Below, in pieces: positions 23,435-33,542 of a stretch of 64,000 bases of DNA. Within the stretch, counting starts at the first letter, position 1; each line of letters starts with the position of its first letter. The DNA lies in assembly GCA_965649825.1 (NCBI GenBank), contig OZ287709.1, positions 469,080-533,079 of the forward strand. The letters are read 5' to 3'. Made by a program: the position numbers and the translations under genes. This DNA is from Penicillus capitatus (lineage: Eukaryota > Chlorophyta). The notes under the pieces were generated by a model. That model did no database searches. It worked only from the letters and a program-made list of their open reading frames with translations, and was not told where the DNA came from.

Positions 23435-24098
23435 TGCAAAGTAAGAGTCGGTCGGGGAAAACGTCGACTTCGTCGCATCGCTGTCCCATCAAAGACAAAA
23501 ATATTGAAGAGACGAACGCGTTCAACTGACAGTCAAATTGACGAGCAATGCGCTCATCTGATAGAATAGCCAACTATGCGCGTTGTTTGCAATGTGTCTG
23601 AAAGAGTCCGCGCAGGCAAGACCCTCAGCGGTTTGTTTGATCCCACTTCTGCCACCAGGGCAATATCTCCCTCTCGTCTCTTCTTGAGTCGAGAGGGAGA
23701 AGATAACGTAGTAACATGAATAACAAGCATCCACGATAAGACCATCATCCATCTCGCCAGAGGATTGCCTCATCCGCTCTTTTCGTTCGGACAGTTACGC
23801 ATCTGTCCCTTTCTTTTCTATTTCTGATATTGTCTGCTCAGACATGATCGAGCTTGGTGCCACAATAAGAAAACAGTAGTGCAAGAGTTCGAGTCCTACG
23901 CAAAAGTCTGGATCTTATTAATCCATAGGCGGTGTTCAAAGAGAGATAACGTCTTCTGTCATTCCTTCAGGACGTCATGTTCAATAAGAAGACAGTCAAT
24001 GTCGCTGACGCTGACGGCGCCGTAAACGACGACTCGAAACTCTCATGTCGATGTGACGCTTCTCCAAAAGCTGCTGGACATTTGATACCCGATCGGTC
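23435..24098. other. Intergenic region between the aminotransferase-like gene and the CDK gene
   Basis: The two flanking genes diverge, so both promoters must be here. No frame has coding character. A tRNA-like GTTCGAGTCC string occurs at about 23888, but no cloverleaf could be built around it. Confidence 0.45.
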
Positions 24099-25211
24099 AT
24101 GAATGAAGTGCATATGCCGTTGTCGATAAAACCTGACAATTGCTGTTGTGTTTGCCATAGTTTGAACAGATTTCATTAATTGGTGCCGGAACATATGGCA
24201 AGGTCTTCCGTGCCGTGCGGCGCGTCGATGGACGTCTCGTTGCGATCAAGAAGGTCAAAACGCGTCGCGATGCCGGCGTCCACAGCACAACAATCCGCGA
24301 AATCGGCATCCTAAAACAGCTCCATCACCCCAACATCGTCAGGCACGCTCTACAGTCAACTAACTCTCTTGACCCCTTGTGGCCCCAGTCTTCTGCAGAT
24401 CATTCCACAGTCCAAGAGCATACTCATTGTCATGGAACACATGGAATGCGATTTGAGACACTTTATCGCACATCGATCTGCCGCCATTAACGATGTGTTC
24501 ATCAAAGTAGGGGCCAACAGTGTAGAACGATGCCCGTGAGGATCTCTTACTGCGCAGAGAGTGATGTTTCAATTGGTCCAAGGATTGGCTTATCTGCATT
24601 CCAAACGCATCTTGCATCGAGATCTGAAGTCGCAGAACATTCTACTAGATCCCTCTACAGTAGTCGCCAAGATCGCCGATTTTGGACTGGCCAGAACATT
24701 CAGTCTGCCATCCAGAGCTTACACACATGAAGTTGTGACGCTGTGGTATCGTGCGCCCGAGATACTGATGGGTATGGAGACCTACAGTTGTGCCATTGAT
24801 GTCTGGTCTCTTGGCTGCATCTTTGCTGAGCTGACGTCTGGCTGCCCTCCCTTTCGTGGCGATTCCGAGATCGACCAAATGCTGAAAATCTTTGAGGTTC
24901 TCGGAACACCGACAGCAGCAGTTTGGCCTGGCGTCCAGGATTTACCGTTTGACATCGACCAATGTCCACAGTGGCAGGCCAAATCGTTAAGAACGATCAT
25001 GCATGTGCCAGATCCTCAGGCATTGGATCTGCTTGGCAAGATGCTCCATTATGACCCCAGAAAACGCATCTCTGCTGCAGATGCCATTCACCATCCCTTC
25101 TTTTCCAATCTTAAGTCTGATGTACCAGATCGAACATTACAACCCACAACACTGGCAAATAGAAATCACACATGTTTACCTGGTGTCACACTTTGCTCAC
25201 ACAAGAACTAG
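24099..25211 (+). CDS. Cyclin-dependent kinase with an STTIRE cyclin-binding helix, 320 aa
   Basis: Four exons: the first codes only three residues (MNE, 24099-24107). It is joined by a 53-nt intron to FEQISLIGAGTYGKVF. A 46-nt intron with a GC donor and a 51-nt intron follow; removing all three leaves exactly 321 codons. Kinase motifs: GAGTYG loop, VAIKKVK lysine, IREIGIL glutamate, HRDLKSQN, ADFGLA, and the T-loop YTHEVVTLWYRAPEIL typical of CDK1/CDK2. The PSTAIRE helix reads HSTTIRE, so cyclin preference may differ from canonical CDK1. SLGCIFAEL, DQMLKIFEVLGTP and LGKMLHYDPRKRISA complete the C-lobe. The gene ends 8 bp before the convergent neighbour's stop codon. Confidence 0.92.
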
Positions 25212-25219
25212 TCCATATG

Positions 25220-26043
25220 TCAAACGGGGATGTTGAATTCGAGTAATGCATCGAGTCCCCATCGTGTTACTAAAAGATGGTACATAAAGTTCTTTCCCCA
25301 TCCTTCTTTCTCTTGAATGGCTAGGAGTCTCGATCGATGAAGCTCGATACGTTCTTTCGTTGGATCTGCCAGAAACCGACCTAGTTCATGAAAAGAGGCA
25401 ACATCTCGCACATGGCGTCTCTTGTGAAACACCCAAGTTGGAAACCGCGTCTCGTGCCAATCGTACCCTAACTCGCCAGCCAGACCAACAAAGTAGCATC
25501 TCCATTTTCCAGAATGTGCATCGGCGTTAGTGAACGACCATGTTTCATCGAAGATCGCCTAAAATTGCCCGTGGACGGCACAGCATTGAAGGTGCACTTC
25601 TTTACTTGAGGTTCGCTGTATTCCATAACGACCTGTTCGTCATGCTCGCCCACGCGTAGAATGCTCACGTAGAGATGTGACGTTCCATTGCTATTGGCCC
25701 GAATGGACACCCAAAGAGGCCGGACGGCAAGTCTGCAGTTGTCTTTCACGACCTCCACACGCACAGAGTCGTTGTTCTGAATCCATCGGCGTCCCAATGT
25801 CTCGAGCTCTTCGGCGTCGAGGTTTGGGAAGTCTTCGTCGCGAAAGTGCAGTACTTTGGCACGATCTTTGGCGTTTTGGATGGCATAGTACCATGAAGAG
25901 GGAACGATCGAAAACGCAGAATTCGCAACAAAACGGCGCTGGGAAGAAAAGCGATGGGCGAAATGCCACGCCCTTCGACCAAAGACGTGACGCATTCGTG
26001 TGGTGTAGAGGCCGCGTTGGATGTGTCCTGCCAACACGATCAT
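25220..26043 (-). CDS. Orphan protein of unknown function with a possible mitochondrial presequence
   Basis: A minus-strand gene ends at 25220. The proposed start is ATG at 26043 (MIVLAGHIQRGLY); an alternative ATG at 25995 begins MRHVFGRRAWHFAHRFSSQR, a basic, hydroxylated sequence like a presequence. Visible regions include SWYYAIQNAKDRAKVLHF, LDAEELETLGRRW and RPLWVSIRANSNGTSHLYVSILRVG. A 47-nt intron (GTAAAG to TTTTAG) joins VMEYSEPQ to AIFDETWSFTNADAHSGKW. The C-terminus contains HVRDVASFHELGRFLADPTKE. I do not recognise the family. Composition and the intron joining two good frames make it coding. The frame stays open further upstream to about 26390, so the real start could be farther out. 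Confidence 0.65.
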
Positions 26044-27032
26044 GACGCGACCTATTCTGAAGGCGCTGGGAACGAATTGGAGGTAGCGATGGTTGATTCT
26101 TTTGCCGACTGAGAGCCAAAGGCGCTTTTGTTTTGCACAGACATTTTGAAAGTACCTTTTGCAGACTTTTATTCGAAAAACATCATTTCGGTTATGGTTT
26201 GGTGTGAAGATCCTTCTAAATCTTAAAAAATCAAACAACGTTGCATCTCCATTTTGAAGTTCTGTCGAATTGTATTTTCGGATCTGTTGTCGTGGAGTCC
26301 AGACAGAAGCAATTCGCGCCTGTCTGTAAAATGGTGTACTTCGCGATAAACCATGCAGTTCGTTGCTTTGATACTTGAATTGTTCTAATAACAACCATTA
26401 TTCGATGATCCATGGACCACTGCGACGCGACATGTTGGTTACTTCATTCTCCACGCTGCACGTGCAGCAGGATTTGGGAGAAGGTCCGTCAAGGCAACGA
26501 CAAACACTGATGGATTACAAACGAGGCAGAGTTACTACAGAAAACGTGTTTAAGTATCCAGATGTTGATGTGACCCAGAAGGGGACAGCTGTCCAAAGAG
26601 TACAACAGCGATCTAGCAGCTGTCCCTTGACAAGGTGAACATCGAATTTAATCAATTCTCTCACTCCTTTAGTATGTGTGACCCTCACAATCCAGGTGTG
26701 TTTTGTTATGCGAACACATAGTCTGGAAGGGCGGATGCAAAAGACCATGTCTTTGAGGTCAAAATGCGCGAGATTTCGAATCTTTCGTTAGCGGCGGGGA
26801 CATAGACAAGGTTCTGAAGGTGGTGGATGTTTCTGTATCTCGGGCTGAGTACGCATGGATATTTATCCTGACGTTCTTGACCTTCAAAGAAACTGTAGGT
26901 CGGCTTTGCGGAATTGTGTGATTAACTGGGCATCGGTGTGATTCTACACTGAAGCTCTACTGTCCGGGACAACTCTTCCTGGAAACAAAGAGAGTTAACT
27001 GTTATGAATCCGTCTTCATTATCTTGGCCACA
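26044..27032. other. Stretch without a confident gene
   Basis: Minus-strand 26044-26390 is open in frame with the orphan gene but its composition is poor. A plus-strand frame at 26375-26638 overlaps it and has no motif. From 26640 to 27032 nothing is recognisable. The sequence becomes more AT-rich toward the right. Confidence 0.4.
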
Positions 27033-27187
27033 ACGTTTGTCGTTTCGCTGCCCACGAACAACGTTTGTCGTTTCGCTGCCCACGAACAACGTTTGTCGTT
27101 TCGCTGCCCACGAACAACGTTTGTCGTTTCGCTGCCCACGAACAACGTTTGTCGTTTCGCTGCCCACGAACAACGTTTGTCGTTTCT
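27033..27187. repeat. 28-bp tandem repeat, five perfect units plus a partial sixth
   Basis: The unit ACGTTTGTCGTTTCGCTGCC plus CACGAACA occurs five times without a single difference at 27033, 27061, 27089, 27117 and 27145, then breaks after about half a unit. As 28 is not a multiple of three, every frame cycles through the same 28-residue peptide and stays open, which creates false ORFs on both strands. It lies just before the first exon of the broken RRM gene. Confidence 0.97.
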
Positions 27188-27208
27188 CTCTCGACCAACC
27201 GCCACAGC

Positions 27209-28032
27209 ATGTCTTCACGCACCCCATACGATAGAGCATCGAAGAGAAGAGCCATCGAACGAATTCGCACCATGGCCACAGGTCAAGTAAGCACAACCTC
27301 TAAAACTGCCACTATAACCCTAGCAATTACCTGTCTTGTCTTAGGAAACCCCAATGCCGCCTCCAGAGCAGCACCAGCCTCAAGCAGACGTCGAGTAGGA
27401 CACGGAACCATCTGCCAACGACATCCAGCCAGGGGAGGAAATGGAGGTGGACCAGGCGCACAGAGTCTGGCTGCAGAATCTTCTGGTGAGCTCGGACCCG
27501 GTGGACCTTCTTTGTCAACTCGACCACTACGAGTTGGAAAGAATCCTCGGCAAACCCATGCAGAGACTCGAGCAGGGTATGAAAACTCTGTTGTTATATT
27601 AAGAACGACATTTGTTTCTTTTGGAGTGATCACCGAAGACGATCAACTGACCGGCGAAGCATACGTTGACTTTGAGAGTGTCGAAATCGCCGCAACCGCT
27701 GCCGACTTGGCACTCGAGCTCAACGGTGCAAAAATCAATGGCCAACCAATCACGATCTGTCGATCAATTACAGAAGTCCAAACATTAAATAGATACTCAC
27801 ACTACTCTCAAACCAATCTTTCTTCCTTCAATTTGCGATAGCACGAATTAAAGGATGAAAGATTGGCTTGAGAGTAAGGATTTAGCCCTCGGTCTGAAAA
27901 CGTTGAAGAGGAACTACGTTTTATTTTCGTACCATTCGACCATGCGGTAAAAATCGACAGACCAAAACACAAAACGGTTGCATGAAAGGACACGCTTTCA
28001 TAGAATTTCACTCATCATACGAGAAAGCTTAA
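27209..28032 (+). pseudogene. Broken RNA-binding (RRM) protein gene
   Basis: A first exon (MSSRTPYDRASKRRAIERIR) with a good GTAAGC donor leads to an acidic region reading VDQAHRVWLQNLLVSSDP and LLCQLDHYELERILGK. It is interrupted by an in-frame TAG just before (QADVE, stop, DTEPSAND), with similar composition on both sides. Then comes half an RRM: ITEDDQLTGEAYVDFESVE and LELNGAKINGQPITI, which resembles RNP1 to the domain end but has no RNP2 half. Further on, 27890-28032 holds a second degraded RRM (VEEELRFIFVPFDHAVKIDRP) followed, one frame over, by GCMKGHAFIEFHSSYEKA. A stop, a frameshift and a missing half-domain point to a dead copy of a two-RRM, nucleolin/PUF60-like protein. Unrecognised introns could explain part of the damage. 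Confidence 0.7.
27803..27877. repeat. Imperfect inverted repeat inside the broken RRM gene
   Basis: The left arm TACTCTCAAACCAATCTTTC (27803 on) is repeated in inverted form as GAAAGATTGGCTTGAGAGTA ending at 27877, with a short centre. The similarity extends a further dozen bases with mismatches. It could fold into a hairpin or mark a small inverted insertion or MITE-like piece. Confidence 0.7.
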
Positions 28033-29121
28033 AGCATAGCGATTATTGCCTCTCCTTTAGCTTTGCTTTTAGGAATCCGTTTACTCTTTTGGACGATGAC
28101 GAAGAAAGAATGGAGACTAAGAATCTAAAACGCGAATGAGCCTGGGACATGATGAAGGCCCTAGTTCTTTGAGACGATTGTAAAACTCCGAAAGATTTGG
28201 ACCCAGAACAATGAAGAATGCTTTTAAGATGTTACCGTTAGCTGAAGATTCATCGCTAAGTACGGAAGCGCGTAAAAACGTCGTTTACTGCCACGTGATC
28301 AATGTGAACGCAATTACAACAATGTCATCAACAGTGTGGCGCTCCTGGCCACATTCGCGCAGCTGACAAAGAAAAGGTTTAGATGACGTTCAAAAGTCTT
28401 CATTGACTCTTTAAGACACCAAAGATATTGATTGCATAGCGCTGCACAATGCTTCTGGTATGTCATCAATAACAAGAGACGGATATGCTGACTGCGTCAG
28501 TTTTGAAGGCAGAACGAGCAAAATAGTGTTTCTAAACGATATGCTTCTAAATGTCAAAGGCACATCCTGGTGATCAAAATCTACTTGCCGATTGCCTAGT
28601 ATCAACTGCAAGGAAGATATGAGCCAGAACGAAGCCTAGAATTCGACAGAAAGGACTTGTTTTGATGAAGAGGCGTTACGGTTTTTCTGCATCCGTTCTT
28701 AATACCAATCATTCGTGGTCACAGAATTTAGTTATGGTAAAGTCAAAACTGCATGTGACCTAAGAAATTGCAGCGCAGATGATTCGGCTTCGTGTATGAT
28801 GAGAACTCGACATGAAAAAATATATTGAGTGAACATGTTTGCACAGAATTCGAATACAAAATCAAAGCACATAATAGTCCACTAAACTTTGGCGGACCAA
28901 TGAAAAGATTGTCGATGCGCATAGATCTTTGCAATAAACAATCTCTCGACCAAACGGATCATTCGTAGCATTACAATCGTTTGCCAATACAATTTTACAA
29001 ATTTTGTCGAGACGGCATTCACAACGAGATACAGATATTTTCAGTTCAACAAACAACAGTTCCGCAATACGTAGGACTTACGCATTTCAGGAAAACTGGA
29101 TATTGTTGATGTGACGTCTCT
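28033..29121. other. AT-rich stretch without a gene
   Basis: The sequence is visibly AT-rich, stops are dense in all six frames and nothing resembles a protein, tRNA or tandem repeat. It probably consists of decayed sequence plus the promoter of the riboflavin deaminase gene at its right end. Confidence 0.5.
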
Positions 29122-29857
29122 ATGATTGAGAAGATCGCATTGGTTTCTCCCTGCCTTTTGCCAAAGACGGCACAGAGGATATCGAAACGTCTTCAGTGCC
29201 ACGCTGCAGACCATGCGCAAGGTAATGGAGGGGTCGGCGACGGGCGAGAAGTTTGGATGAAGTGACGGACAAGGATAGAAGGTACATGAAACGGGCATTG
29301 GATCTGGCATCGAAAGGCTCTGGCAAAACATATCCCAATCCAGCCGTTGGGTGTGTCATTGTGAAGAACGGTCATGTACACCTTATCTGTCAGCGCATCA
29401 GTCACACCAAAAAGATATGTGATGTCGTAGGTTGTTGGAGAGGGATTTCATCCACAATCCGGCAAGCCTCATGCCGAAATCTATGCTCTACGAGCAGCAG
29501 GTAGTCCTTTTATATCTTGTAGTCTTACATCTGTACATGACAGTCCTGTAGGTCAAGATGTGGAAGGCTCGACGGCCTATGTCACATTAGAGCCCTGCAA
29601 TCATTACGGAAAAACACCTCCTTGCAGTCGAGCACTTGTTGAAGCCCGAGTGTCAAAGGCATGGAATCCAATTGAGTATGCATCCATCAAGATGTGTCCT
29701 GCAGGTCGTGGTAGGAATTGTGGACCCCAATCCATTGGTAGGAGGCAAAGGAATTGCCACACTGGAAACGGCAGGTGTGCATGTCGTAGCAGGCTGTCTT
29801 CAAGAAGCTTGCTATGCGATCAATCGAGAATTTATCGAAAGAATCTCCCGTCGATAA
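29122..29857 (+). CDS. Diaminohydroxyphosphoribosylaminopyrimidine deaminase (riboflavin pathway), deaminase domain only, about 179 aa
   Basis: The enzyme removes the amino group from the pyrimidine intermediate of riboflavin synthesis. A leader ([19 protein letters not shown]) is probably joined by a very short 35-nt intron to [18 protein letters not shown]. Introns of 55, 51 and 55 nt follow. The deaminase core is complete: [12 protein letters not shown], the zinc/catalytic motif HAEIYAL, and [15 protein letters not shown] with both zinc cysteines. The protein ends after [20 protein letters not shown], where bacterial RibD would continue into a reductase. Plants also split these activities. 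The leader suggests plastid import. The length and the first intron are the weakest points. Confidence 0.85.
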
Positions 29858-29901
29858 ATGGTATACGTCATGCTTGTCTCTTATTGTCCGATTAGAATGG
29901 T

Positions 29902-32529
29902 CTACTCAAGTGAGATCTGTAATGCTTTCCTTTTTTTCCGTCTCTCTAAAACTTGTGAGTATCCCAATTTTTGTTCGATTCCTTGGATCCTGAGTCGTTC
30001 TCCCTGTTGGGGGTCTCTCAAAATCGACAGGCAGAAGTCCAGATCTTCTTGTTGAATCAGCTTGAACATAAACAGGGCATGAAGATGCTTGATATAGTGC
30101 CTCTGGTGCTGGATATCTTGAAGTGCCTCCCGTTCTTTCCATGCAAAAAGCTTACAAGCCATGGGAACCTTGTAATCTGCATATGGCCACACATGACTTT
30201 TTATGAATTGATCCCAGAGAAACATGAAGTCGATTTGAGTCTTAGATACGGCTGGAAGTGTTGCCAGCTGCCGTCGGGTCTTAACCTGTACAGTATGGCA
30301 TAATATGATGGGAAGCTGAAAGAGATGCATCAACGTACTTCCCAAGCCTCGCAACTGCAGTCATCATCGGTGTCAATGCCGTCGTGAACCTCAGTCTCGG
30401 TCATACGTATGGCTGTCTTTGAGTGGTAGAATCTCCAGATTTGCTGTGAGAGATACTGATTCTGTGCACGAGTATTGCTTTGCTTCGACAGAGATGCACG
30501 ACGGCTTGTGCCCTAAGGACACAAAGCCTGAAGATCTCGAAGACCAGAGATATCGCAATTAGGTGACAGTTACAGATGTCCAGAGAACACATGCAAAAAC
30601 CAAGTGAAAAAAGTCAAGACAGTCGTTTGGCACGCGGCATTGCCTTGGGAGTAGCTTTTCTGGAGGAAGACCTTGGTTGCCTCTTGGACTCCTGATGCAC
30701 ATGTGATGATGAGAATGACAGGGGTAGGCACACCTGGGGTGATGTGTCAGCATCTTCCAACAGCGTGTCGAGTTGCAATGAAAACGTGTTGGATCTGCGC
30801 CTCTTCGGCACAGGCTTTGCCCGCAGAAATGCCGCTCTGTTCATGTAAAGTCCCTGTGCATCACTGTGATGAGATAACCGACAACTGGCTGAAGTTTCTT
30901 GCTTTCTTCAACGAGAAAATAAGCTCTCTCGTGGTGGGACAAAAAATCTCTCCTCTTTCATCGAACACTTCCATTCTTCGACGCACCCAAATGACTGTAA
31001 GTGTCCCGGTTTCAAGCTCATAAGTAAAGATGTCGTGACTCGCAGCAAGATGGTATCGTAGACCAAGAAGATCTCGGCATTTCATGGGGCAAAAGGCACA
31101 TCCATAGTCATGCGTTCTTTGCTCCACACACTGGAGCTGAACAGTACCGTAGATAAAACGAAAGGCAACTTCGCCTTCTGTAGAAGTTAAAGAGTCTGGA
31201 CGACTCTTCGTCTGCATCTCCAACTGTCCATCCATGAATGCAGTGTACGGATCGATGAGGTAGAATTCTCTGTCTTACTTGATTCGTTGGTAATTTTGTA
31301 ACAGCACGGAAACTAAAAATGTGAGGAGGAGATGCCGCGTTCTCGGAAAACAGATGTGCATTTCTTTCAATACTAAGCATCTTTGTTTGGCGTTGCTCGC
31401 AGCCATCCCAAGTACTCTTCTCTCCCAGCATCACACATCCGTTCTTCCAATGACTTACACGAACCTAAAAGAATGTGGCATGGTACAGCTGATGGATATC
31501 TAAGATTGGCACTTTAGCAGAGGTGCTTGTCACGGTATGAGCACACCACCACACAAATTCGCCAACAGGAACACAGCCAAAGCACATCTTCTTTGTCAAA
31601 CCTACACATACGTCAATTCAATCTTTTCAGATTACCGAATGGAATCAAGAGAAAGAAACCATTTGTCAAAGACTGCGTTCGTTTGCTGTTAAGGAGAGAC
31701 AGATCGTGGTGACTCCCTGAAATCCACGATGCACAAGGCCACTTTTCATATACAATCAACAGTAAAGTACCACGGACTAGCATGAGAAGCGTGAGCGGAT
31801 GGTCTTTGATGCTGAAATGCACAGTGACGCTATCGTGCCCTCTCAAATGCACACATTTTACAGCTAATGGGAAGAACTCCTTCACACACCATCCCTCTGC
31901 CATGAGGCTGATAGCCAGAGGAAAATGCCCTTACGTGATCCGAGAGTCTTTCACAGACGGCTACAATGACACTCAATCTGGGAGGCTTGTTTTGTGTCGG
32001 ACTCGCCGTCCTCGTCAAATCGTGGAATTCCACTTCAAGAGATCCAAATCCTTGCCTGACAGCGCCTCGGAGCGAGAAAGGCACGAAACCGAACTTACGT
32101 ATTCGTTTCCTGTTGCTTTTTGCGACGGTAGGAGAGACAGCGGCGCAGAAGATATCTCTATGGACAGAAACAATAGCTAAGGGACAGTCTCTGCTAAGCA
32201 GCATCACTTACGTTCTGGTGATAGCGCGTTTCGATAACGTTATAAAACGCTGCCGGCTTTATCCAGACCCATAGCGTCTCTGATTCTGCCTCATTCGATG
32301 TATCTCTGCTGGCAATATTCGACGCGCTATCTTCCATCGATACAGACCGTCGCATCGATCCTCGCTGGATGTTAAGTCGCATCGTCTCTGAGGAAGAATA
32401 CGGTCCGATCAAGATCTCGACGCTTTTCAACTTCAAGGCATCGCGGCAGAGCTCTCCTTTCGGCTCTATACACACTCTGTCCTCCTCTTCAAGTGTATGT
32501 TCGTGCGTTTTTTTTTCGGTGTCAGACAT
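29902..32529 (-). CDS. SUZ12/EMF2-like Polycomb PRC2 subunit (VEFS-box protein)
   Basis: The protein should be a scaffold of the PRC2 histone H3K27 methyltransferase in the nucleus. ATG at 32529 opens MSDTEKKTHEHTLEEED. The first intron (GTAAGT to CCATAG, about 54 nt) joins FYNVIETRYHQN to RYLLRRCLSYRRKKQQ, the family's N-terminal pattern. A mid-protein zinc finger reads CAFCPMKCRDLLGLRYHLAASHDIF, which is diagnostic. A basic linker follows. The C-terminal VEFS box shows DFMFLWDQFIKSHVWPYADY, ACKLFAWKEREAL and LHALFMFKLIQQEDLD. Exon borders between about 31300 and 31900 and around 30400-30600 are not fully resolved. The stop at 29902 lies 45 bp from the convergent deaminase gene. Confidence 0.85.
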
Positions 32530-32688
32530 GTGGACGCCAACCAGCTGTGGCTATCTCTTGGCCCGTGCTTGTCAAGATAACTCGTTTACGAGGCCACTTG
32601 TTGTTTTCTGAGGCATTACAGTCAGTGAACTCCTCTTTTACCGGCGCAATCTTAAAGCAGAACGCATAACCTTGCATTTACCTTGCAC
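32530..32688. promoter_or_regulatory. Short upstream region of the SUZ12-like gene
   Basis: Fewer than 160 bp lie between the SUZ12-like start codon and the retrotransposon insertion. The proximal promoter must be here, so the insertion may have displaced distal elements. No specific motif is evident. Confidence 0.4.
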
Positions 32689-33542
32689 AAACTGTATGGG
32701 ATGAGCCTTCTTACCTGTGGCCTGGATGCTCTTCAACAGATTATTCGTTGCCAGCGTTGCTCCGTACAGGTCATGGGTTTGCTAATCCCCTCGTTCAAAC
32801 TGAAGCAAGAAATTACGCGGATCCGACATCCATCCAGACTTGCGGTGGGCATTCAAGAACGCTTATATACTTGGACGCTAGCTGGCAACAGCTTCTTCTG
32901 GGCGACAGAAAGTTGGGCCCCAGGTCGGAGCCTAATACAAGCAGCAAACTTGAAGCCAGGAACAGTGGCTCACGACCGGCTAGGCGTCTGCAGCAAGAAA
33001 TTCCACCGGACCTACGCTGGACTCGATGCTCAATCTCGAGCTTTTTGGATAAATTAGCTCACGCAGATATCTGTCAGCGGGATCAGAGCCAGCACCTGAC
33101 GCAGTGGTTTTCGAGCTTCCGGCGTGGACAGTTCCCTGGAAGGAATTTGAATCGATCTGAAGCCTCTCGTCTAAACCAGTTCGCCGCGAATCACTGCCCA
33201 TCAAAGGAGTACCTACACCGCTTTGGTGAACGAGTTCCGGACCAAATCTGCCTATGCGGAGCACCTATGGAAGACAGAGATCATCTGCTGCTGGAATGTC
33301 CGATCTTTTCGCGAGCCCGCCAACAACTAAACTTAATAGAACAACCGCTTTCGATCGCCTTGGTGTTCACACACCCTGAACTCTTGTCTGAATTTGTTGA
33401 ACAAATTGCCATGTACTGGAAGACTGAAGGCAGAATGTGGGGATAGTCCCTTTACACTGATAGCTTGTATTAGTCCCTCTCCCGATATACATTGTGCAAA
33501 AGGAGATGTAAAAGCCATCTAATCGTTAAACTGTATGGGATG
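32689..33542 (+). mobile_element. 5'-truncated non-LTR retrotransposon (LINE) with 15-bp target-site duplication
   Basis: The 15-mer AAACTGTATGGGATG occurs at 32689-32703 and again at 33528-33542, flanking an 824-bp insert. The insert carries an open frame at 32748-33446 ending in the C-terminal zinc-knuckle-like motif of LINE reverse transcriptases (ICLCGAPMEDRDHLLLECP). It is preceded by an RNase H-type tail pattern (SRLNQFAANHCPSKEYLHRFG). Only the 3' end of the element is present, as expected from incomplete target-primed reverse transcription. The 3' end lacks a long poly(A) and runs through GTAAAAGCCATCTAATC. The long open frame suggests a recent insertion. Confidence 0.85.
32748..33446 (+). 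CDS. C-terminal fragment of a LINE reverse transcriptase/RNase H polyprotein
   Basis: This is 232 codons of open frame inside the truncated LINE. The first half has no clear motif. The second half has LTQWFSSFRRGQF, then the RNase H-like end and the Cys-Cys-His-Cys motif CxCG-x8-H-x4-CP. The fragment cannot reverse-transcribe on its own because the catalytic domain is missing. The first residue shown is not a true translation start; the frame simply enters from the truncated 5' end. Confidence 0.75.
   Translation: MPALLRTGHGFANPLVQTEARNYADPTSIQTCGGHSRTLIYLDASWQQLLLGDRKLGPRSEPNTSSKLEARNSGSRPARRLQQEIPPDLRWTRCSISSFLDKLAHADICQRDQSQHLTQWFSSFRRGQFPGRNLNRSEASRLNQFAANHCPSKEYLHRFGERVPDQICLCGAPMEDRDHLLLECPIFSRARQQLNLIEQPLSIALVFTHPELLSEFVEQIAMYWKTEGRMWG

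Noticed and set aside
23840-23915. tRNA-like T-arm string GTTCGAGTCC
   Set aside because: The flanking bases do not pair to a 5-bp T stem and no acceptor or anticodon stem could be formed.
27033-27187. Regular 28-bp units resembling a CRISPR array
   Set aside because: Units are directly adjacent with no unique spacers, and the genome is eukaryotic; it is a plain tandem repeat.
27004-27296. Several overlapping ORFs on both strands across the 28-bp repeat
   Set aside because: They arise because the repeat lacks stops in most frames; the peptides are just the cycled repeat.
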